From Alistipes sp. (lineage in GTDB: Bacteria; Bacteroidota; Bacteroidia; Bacteroidales; Rikenellaceae), in NCBI GenBank assembly GCA_017559615.1, contig JAFYRB010000018.1:1-19680 (forward strand): DNA of 19,680 nt, written 5' to 3'. Numbering within the stretch: the stretch's first letter is position 1; every line of letters begins with the position of its first letter. The notes beneath the pieces were generated by a model. It did no database searches. It was not told the DNA's origin and saw nothing but the letters and a program-made list of their open reading frames with translations. The translations under genes and the position numbers were made by a program. Positions 15,432 to 19,680 of this stretch are shown in pieces.

Positions 15432-15887
15432 TTAGTCGTCAATCTCGACCAAGCGCATATCTTTGTTGAACGTAAGCTCTCTGCCGCCTGTGAGTTTCAC
15501 CTCCCAATTTCCACGCTCGCGTTTTAGCTCCGTGATGTTGCTATTTGGGTAGCGCTCCTTGACGTAGGTGCTAATCTTCTCGGGGATAAGAGTGTGAGGC
15601 ACAGTGCTATAGCGGCAGTCAATCTCCTTCCAAGTGCCATCTCCGTTGAACTCAATTTTTATGCCCGAAGTAAAGACTACGTTGTACTCATTGCTGATGA
15701 TATCTCTGTCGAGGTTGACGTGCGACACCTCCTCCTTATGGAAGTATTTGTTTATAAACTCCTTAGCCTTTGCAGGAAGTTCGCTATAATCGATAGGTTT
15801 GTCATCATAAAAAGTTCTGCTCTCTGTTGCGTAAAGCGTTGTGGCAGAGAATATAAGTGATAAAATAATCGTTGCAAATAGTTTCAT
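15432..15887 (-). CDS. PepSY-like (DUF2874) periplasmic protein
   Basis: 151 residues with a type I signal peptide (KLFATIILSLIFSATTLYA, cleavage near 20) and no lipobox. Two PepSY-like units are visible: IDYSELPAKAKEFINKYFHKEEVSHVNL with EYNVVFTSGIKIEFNGDGTWKEID, and LIPEKISTYVKERYPNSNITEL with WEVKLTGGRELTFNKDMRLVEID. The recurring 'F.G.G.W..ID' ends each unit. It is paralogous to the lipoprotein downstream. One of the pair is membrane-anchored and one soluble, so they may act on the same periplasmic partner (inference). A near-consensus -7 box (AATATTTG, 15945-15938) lies about 50 nt upstream. Confidence 0.87.
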   Translation of the reverse strand: MKLFATIILSLIFSATTLYATESRTFYDDKPIDYSELPAKAKEFINKYFHKEEVSHVNLDRDIISNEYNVVFTSGIKIEFNGDGTWKEIDCRYSTVPHTLIPEKISTYVKERYPNSNITELKRERGNWEVKLTGGRELTFNKDMRLVEIDD

Positions 15888-16193
15888 AATTCTTATTTCT
15901 GGTTATTGTTATTTATTTTATGTTTATTTTCTGGTTGCAAATATTGTGCTTTTTTTTGAATTTACAAAGAAAAATGACCGAAAATATGATTTTTGTGGTT
16001 CATTTTTTTCATTTTCCTAAACAAATACCCTTTTTTGTTTGGTATATCGAAGGGTAGTGGCGGCCTAAATTTCAAAGATTATGCGAGGGGTGTGGTTTTA
16101 TGAATCTTTATTGTTATAATTTTTTGCAATATTGTTACCGATTATATAAAATTTTTCATACCTTTGTATGTCTATACTATTAATGAGTAGGAT
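15888..16193. other. Divergent AT-rich intergenic region
   Basis: About 300 bp between the PepSY-like pair and the GNAT-like gene. It contains a near-consensus -7 box for the minus side (15945-15938) and TACCTTTG for the plus side (16159-16166). Nothing else was recognised. Confidence 0.7.
16159..16166 (+). promoter_or_regulatory. -7 box (TACCTTTG) of the GNAT-like gene
   Basis: Full match to TAnnTTTG. Start near 16171 leaves about 23 nt of leader, with a weak AGGA purine stretch shortly before ATG 16194. The -33 element is poorly defined (TTG lies 24 nt upstream). Confidence 0.55.
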
Positions 16194-17432
16194 ATGGTGA
16201 ACAAGAAATATACACTTTTGGAGGTGAAGTTGGGCGATAAGCGTTTGGAACGTGAGTTCCTGGAGTTGCCCAAGAGAATTTACAAAGGATACCCTAATTG
16301 GGTATGCCCCTTCGATAGCTCTATATTGGCGGTGTTCGACCCTGCTAAGAACAAACTCTTCAAGGATGGGGAGGCTGTGCGTTGGGTAGCCTATAACAGC
16401 GCTGGAGAGTGTGTAGGTCGCATCGCAGCGTTCTACGATAAGGGCCACGCCTATGGCTATGAGCAGCCAACGGGCGGTTGTGGCTTCTTCGAGGCTATAG
16501 ATGATCAGGAGCTTGCCAATGTGTTGTTCGATGCTTCACGCGACTGGCTTAAGGCTCGCGGTATGGAGGCTATGGATGGCCCTATAAACTTTGGCTCGCG
16601 TGATGCTTGGTGGGGACTTCTTGTTGAGGGTTATGAGTATCAGCCACTCTTCGAGAATCCATACCATCCGCCTTACTACAAAGAACTCTTTGAGAACTAC
16701 GGTTTTCAGAGCTACTTTAACCAGAATACCTACCTCTGGAATATATACGATGATGATGTAAACGAGGTTGTTCACGAGCGTGTTAAGCGCCTTATGTCTA
16801 CGCCAGGCTATCGCTTTGCATCTATCGGCAAGGAGGATTTGTACTCCGCAGTCGAGAAGATTCGCACGATTTACAACAAGGCGTGGGCGTTGTTCACAGG
16901 TGTGCAGCCTATGAGTGTTGAGGAGGCGCGACAGATGGCCGACACTATGCGTCCGATTATCGACCGCAACCTTATCTGGTTTGCCTACTTCAACGACGAG
17001 CCTATAGGTTTCTTTGTTATGGTGCCAGACTTAAACCGCCTTATCGGCAAGTATAACGGTAAGTTCGGTATCGTGAACAAACTCCGTATGTTGTGGGACT
17101 TGAAGGTGAGGAAGAAGTGTGATAGAATCTTTGCCATCATCTTTGGTATCACACCAGAGTTTCAGGGTAAGGGCGTAGAGTCAGGATTTATGAAGGCGAT
17201 GCTCGACGGCTATATCCGCACCGATAAGAATGAGTATAAGAGCGTGGAGTTTGCGTGGATTGGCGACTTCAACCCTGTGATGAATCGTATGGTGGAGCGT
17301 TACATCTGTGCGCGTAAGCATAAGATGCACACCACGTACCGCTACCTCTTCGACCGCACGAAGGAGTTTACACGTTGCCCACGTGTGGGCTTCAAACCGC
17401 GCACTGCCGCGGAGGAGGCTCCAAAGGCCTAA
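16194..17432 (+). CDS. GNAT-superfamily-like acyltransferase of unknown substrate
   Basis: A 412-residue soluble protein, long for a single GNAT domain. The C-terminal half carries the cofactor-loop-like ITPEFQGKGVESGFM (about 320-334), matching the Q/R-x-x-G-x-G/A pattern for acyl-CoA or acyl-carrier binding, followed by AWIGDFNPVMNRMVER. The N-terminal half (FLELPKRIYKGYPNWVCPF; GRIAAFYDKGHAYG; GPINFGSRDAWWGLLVEG) resembles the conserved block in a Bacteroidetes and proteobacterial group of hypothetical YghO-like acyltransferases. It lies 50 nt ahead of gcvT and is probably co-transcribed, as no -7 box is seen in that gap. The substrate is unknown; neither glycine cleavage nor lipid chemistry can be inferred safely. 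Confidence 0.75.
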   Translation: MVNKKYTLLEVKLGDKRLEREFLELPKRIYKGYPNWVCPFDSSILAVFDPAKNKLFKDGEAVRWVAYNSAGECVGRIAAFYDKGHAYGYEQPTGGCGFFEAIDDQELANVLFDASRDWLKARGMEAMDGPINFGSRDAWWGLLVEGYEYQPLFENPYHPPYYKELFENYGFQSYFNQNTYLWNIYDDDVNEVVHERVKRLMSTPGYRFASIGKEDLYSAVEKIRTIYNKAWALFTGVQPMSVEEARQMADTMRPIIDRNLIWFAYFNDEPIGFFVMVPDLNRLIGKYNGKFGIVNKLRMLWDLKVRKKCDRIFAIIFGITPEFQGKGVESGFMKAMLDGYIRTDKNEYKSVEFAWIGDFNPVMNRMVERYICARKHKMHTTYRYLFDRTKEFTRCPRVGFKPRTAAEEAPKA

Positions 17433-17482
17433 TTTAGGAAAGAACTTAATGTAAAACCAAATAACTTAAAACTATAAAACCA

Positions 17483-18577
17483 ATGAAAACAACAGCTTTT
17501 ACAAAGTACCATATCGCAAATGGTGCTAAGATGGCAGAGTTCGCAGGCTACAATATGCCTATCGAGTTCTCGGGTATTAACGACGAGCATATCAACGTTC
17601 GTGAGAAGTGTGGCGTATTCGACGTAAGCCATATGGGTGAGATTTGGGTTAAGGGCCCACGTGCTACAGAGTTCTTGCAGCGCATCACCACAAACAACGT
17701 TTGTGATTTGTATGATGGTAAGGTTCAGTACACTACAATGCCTAACGGTAAGGGTGGTATCGTAGACGATATCCTTGTTTACCGCATCAACGAGCAGAAG
17801 TATATGCTTTGCGTTAACGCAGCAAATATTGATAAGGATTGGGCTCATATCTGCGCTCAGGGTGAGGCTTATGGTATGCGTGCTGGCGAGGAGCTTGAGA
17901 ATGCTTCAGATAGAACAGCGCAGCTTGCTATTCAGGGTCCTTTGGCTATGCAGCTCGTACAGAAGATGACCGACGAGCAGGTTGTGGATATGGAGTACTA
18001 CACCTTCAAGCTTTGCAAGGTTGCGGGTTGCGACGTTATCCTCTCTACAACAGGTTACACTGGCTCTGGTGGTTGCGAGATTTATATGTACAACGAGGAT
18101 GCTGACACTATCTGGGAGGCAATGTGGAAGGTAGGCGAGGAGTTCGGCTTGAAGAACATTGGCCTCGGCGCTCGTGATACTTTGCGTCTTGAGAAGGGCT
18201 TCTGCCTCTATGGTAACGATATCGACGATACTACATCTCCTATCGAGGCTGGTCTTAACTGGCTCACAAAGTTTGTTGAGAACAAGCCATTCATCGACCG
18301 TGAGTTGATGGAGGATCAGAAGAAGAATGGCGTTAGCCGTAAGTTGGTAGGCTTTAAGCTCATCGACCGTGGTGTGCCACGCCACGAGTATGCTTTGGCA
18401 GACCTCGAGGGTAACGAGATTGGCCACGTAACATCTGGTACTATGTCACCTTGCTTGAAGGTGGGTATCGGTATGGGTTACGTAAAGCCAGAGTTCGCAA
18501 AGGCTGGTACACAGATCGCAGTTGTTGTACGTGGTCGTTTGCTTAAGGCAGAGGTTGTACGTCTTCCATTCGTATAA
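17483..18577 (+). CDS. gcvT: Glycine cleavage system T protein (aminomethyltransferase)
   Basis: 364 residues, normal for GcvT. It transfers the aminomethyl carbon from lipoyl-H protein to tetrahydrofolate, releasing ammonia. Family blocks are [38 protein letters not shown], the folate-pocket region [16 protein letters not shown], and [21 protein letters not shown]; the C-terminal barrel ends [17 protein letters not shown]. gcvH, gcvPA and gcvPB are not in the window. It is probably read from the GNAT-like gene promoter, 50 nt upstream, and ends at a strong terminator. Confidence 0.97.
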   Translation: MKTTAFTKYHIANGAKMAEFAGYNMPIEFSGINDEHINVREKCGVFDVSHMGEIWVKGPRATEFLQRITTNNVCDLYDGKVQYTTMPNGKGGIVDDILVYRINEQKYMLCVNAANIDKDWAHICAQGEAYGMRAGEELENASDRTAQLAIQGPLAMQLVQKMTDEQVVDMEYYTFKLCKVAGCDVILSTTGYTGSGGCEIYMYNEDADTIWEAMWKVGEEFGLKNIGLGARDTLRLEKGFCLYGNDIDDTTSPIEAGLNWLTKFVENKPFIDRELMEDQKKNGVSRKLVGFKLIDRGVPRHEYALADLEGNEIGHVTSGTMSPCLKVGIGMGYVKPEFAKAGTQIAVVVRGRLLKAEVVRLPFV

Positions 18578-18597
18578 TTTATATATAGTATAGGGCA

Positions 18598-18625
18598 ATT
18601 CGGCACCTTTTTTCGGGTGCCGAAT
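18598..18625 (+). terminator. Terminator after gcvT
   Basis: ATTCGGCACC (18598-18607) and GGTGCCGAAT (18616-18625) form a perfect 10-bp stem with an 8-nt loop, followed by CTCTCTTTTTATA. It closes the GNAT-gcvT unit 21 nt after the gcvT stop. Confidence 0.9.
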
Positions 18626-18688
18626 CTCTCTTTTTATAAAAAAGGAGAAAATTTTTGACAAAGAGGGATATAATTACAAAATTTATCT

Positions 18689-18696
18689 TACCTTTG
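18689..18696 (+). promoter_or_regulatory. -7 box (TACCTTTG) of gdhA
   Basis: Full match to TAnnTTTG. Start near 18701 leaves a leader of about 80 nt, longer than the others here. No good -33 element is at 19-21 nt; a TTTG lies 31 nt upstream, too far. Confidence 0.55.
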
Positions 18697-18713
18697 TAAT
18701 GTATTTTAGGACT

Positions 18714-18770
18714 ATGATGTCCAGTGCAAAGAAAATTTACTTTTTAATTAATCACATTATAACCTTTTAA
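18714..18770 (+). CDS. Possible upstream short ORF in the gdhA leader
   Basis: ATG ATG at 18714/18717 opens an 18-19 codon frame (MMSSAKKIYFLINHIITF) ending at TAA 18768-18770, 13 nt before the gdhA start. It lies wholly within the predicted gdhA leader. It might be a leader peptide, but AT-rich leaders readily give such frames by chance. Confidence 0.2.
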   Translation: MMSSAKKIYFLINHIITF

Positions 18771-18783
18771 CTTAACTAAAACT

Positions 18784-19680
18784 ATGGATGTAAAAGTTAT
18801 TATGGCCAATTTGGAGGCCAAGCACCCAGGCGAGAGCGAGTACTTGCAGGCAGTTCAGGAGGTATTGGAGTCTATCGAGGAGGTATACAACCAGCACCCT
18901 GAGTACGAGGCAGCAAAGATCGTAGAGCGTATGGTAGAGCCAGATCGTATCTTCACTTTCCGTGTTACTTGGGTTGATGATGCAGGTCAGGTACAGACTA
19001 ACCTCGGTTACCGCGTTCAGTTTAACTCAGCTATCGGTCCTTACAAGGGCGGTTTGCGTTTCCACCCAGCTGTTAACCCTTCAATGTTGAAGTTCCTCGG
19101 TTTCGAGCAGACTTTCAAGAACGCGTTGACTACCCTTCCTATGGGTGGCGCTAAGGGTGGTGCTGATTTCAACCCAGTTGGCAAGTCTAACGGTGAGATT
19201 ATGCGCTTCTGCCAGGCATTTATGCAGGAGTTGTGGAACAACATCGGCGTAGATACTGACGTTCCTGCAGGTGACGTAGGTGTTGGTGGCCGTGAGATCG
19301 GTTTCCTTAACGGTATGTACCAGAAGCTTGCTCGCAAGTACCACACTGGTGTATTGACTGGTAAGGGTGAGACTTGGGGTGGTTCTATCCTTCGTCCTGA
19401 GGCTACTGGTTACGGTGCTTTGTACTTCGTTGAGTATATGTTGGCTAAGGCTGGCAAGGATATCAAGGGCAAGACTGTTGCAGTTTCTGGCTTCGGTAAC
19501 GTAGCTTGGGGTGCATCACAGAAGGCTGTTGAGCTCGGTGCTAAGGTTGTTGCTATCTCTGGTCCAGACGGCGTTTGCGAGATCCCTGCTGGTATCACTA
19601 ACGAGATGATCGACTATATGCTCGTAATGCGTTCTTCAAACCGCAACAAGGTTGAGGATATGGCTACTAAGTTCCCTGAG
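18784..19680 (+). CDS. gdhA: NADP-type glutamate dehydrogenase (C-terminus outside window)
   Basis: The first 299 residues of an expected ~445. It interconverts 2-oxoglutarate plus ammonia and glutamate, the main ammonium-assimilation step in gut Bacteroidetes. GPYKGGLRFHPAVN around 85-98 (substrate Lys 88) and PMGGAKGGADFNP (catalytic Lys 124) are intact; DVPAGDVGVGGREIGF and the nucleotide-binding AVSGFGNVAWG follow. The layout is the small hexameric E. coli-like type. The start at 18784 gives the usual N-terminus. The coding region is C/T-biased at third positions with few rare codons, as in highly expressed genes. It follows the gcvT terminator and has its own promoter. Confidence 0.96.
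   Translation, partial: MDVKVIMANLEAKHPGESEYLQAVQEVLESIEEVYNQHPEYEAAKIVERMVEPDRIFTFRVTWVDDAGQVQTNLGYRVQFNSAIGPYKGGLRFHPAVNPSMLKFLGFEQTFKNALTTLPMGGAKGGADFNPVGKSNGEIMRFCQAFMQELWNNIGVDTDVPAGDVGVGGREIGFLNGMYQKLARKYHTGVLTGKGETWGGSILRPEATGYGALYFVEYMLAKAGKDIKGKTVAVSGFGNVAWGASQKAVELGAKVVAISGPDGVCEIPAGITNEMIDYMLVMRSSNRNKVEDMATKFPE

Noticed and set aside
17906..18427. 173-codon minus-strand frame inside gcvT
   Set aside because: Shadow caused by third-position bias in gcvT; residues look random.
1..19680. tRNA, rRNA, CRISPR array, prophage or defence cluster
   Set aside because: No cloverleaf, repeat-spacer pattern, phage structural gene or known defence family was seen on either strand.

Overview
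The window looks like chromosome of a Bacteroidales bacterium, possibly close to Alistipes/Rikenellaceae; the genus is an inference. The evidence is the repeated Bacteroidetes-type -7 box TAnnTTTG in front of many genes, near absence of strong Shine-Dalgarno sites, and families typical of the group: a CarboxypepD_reg TonB-dependent receptor, PepSY-like/DUF2874 proteins, DUF4924, and a GT3-type glycogen synthase joined to an alpha-glucan phosphorylase. There is no rRNA, tRNA, CRISPR array, prophage or complete insertion sequence. Most of it is housekeeping DNA with a few accessory surface and secreted genes.

Layout. 1-2677 (-) is the N-terminal 892 residues of a fused glycogen synthase/glucan phosphorylase that runs off the left edge. 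3031-4389 (+) is a MATE exporter. 4390-4690 is an intergenic stretch with two hairpins that share almost the same 12-nt apex, probably an interspersed repeat, then a strong two-way terminator. 4691-7514 (-) is a metal-uptake-like pair: a small exported protein with three evenly spaced HSH motifs, then a TonB-dependent receptor behind a promoter with two copies of an 11-mer. 7636-9144 (+) is a CotH-family lipoprotein diverging from the pair. 9200-11095 (-) holds prfC (RF3) and rpmH (L34), each with its own promoter.

11267-14759 (-) is a compact five-gene operon, cdd, RluA-type pseudouridine synthase, dtd, a secreted NUC1-type nuclease lipoprotein with a Glu-Pro linker, and DUF4924, with gaps or overlaps of 4 nt or fewer. 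14905-15887 (-) is a pair of exported PepSY-like proteins. 16194-18577 (+) is a GNAT-like protein followed by gcvT (glycine cleavage T protein). 18784-19680 (+) is the first 299 residues of an NADP-type glutamate dehydrogenase.

No obviously new multi-gene defence or mobile system was found. The points most worth following are the fusion of glycogen synthesis and breakdown in one polypeptide, the HSH protein/receptor module with its twin operator-like sites, the hairpin repeat at 4474-4637, the -7 boxes that leave almost no 5' leader on three genes, and the secreted nuclease lodged in a nucleoside/tRNA housekeeping operon.
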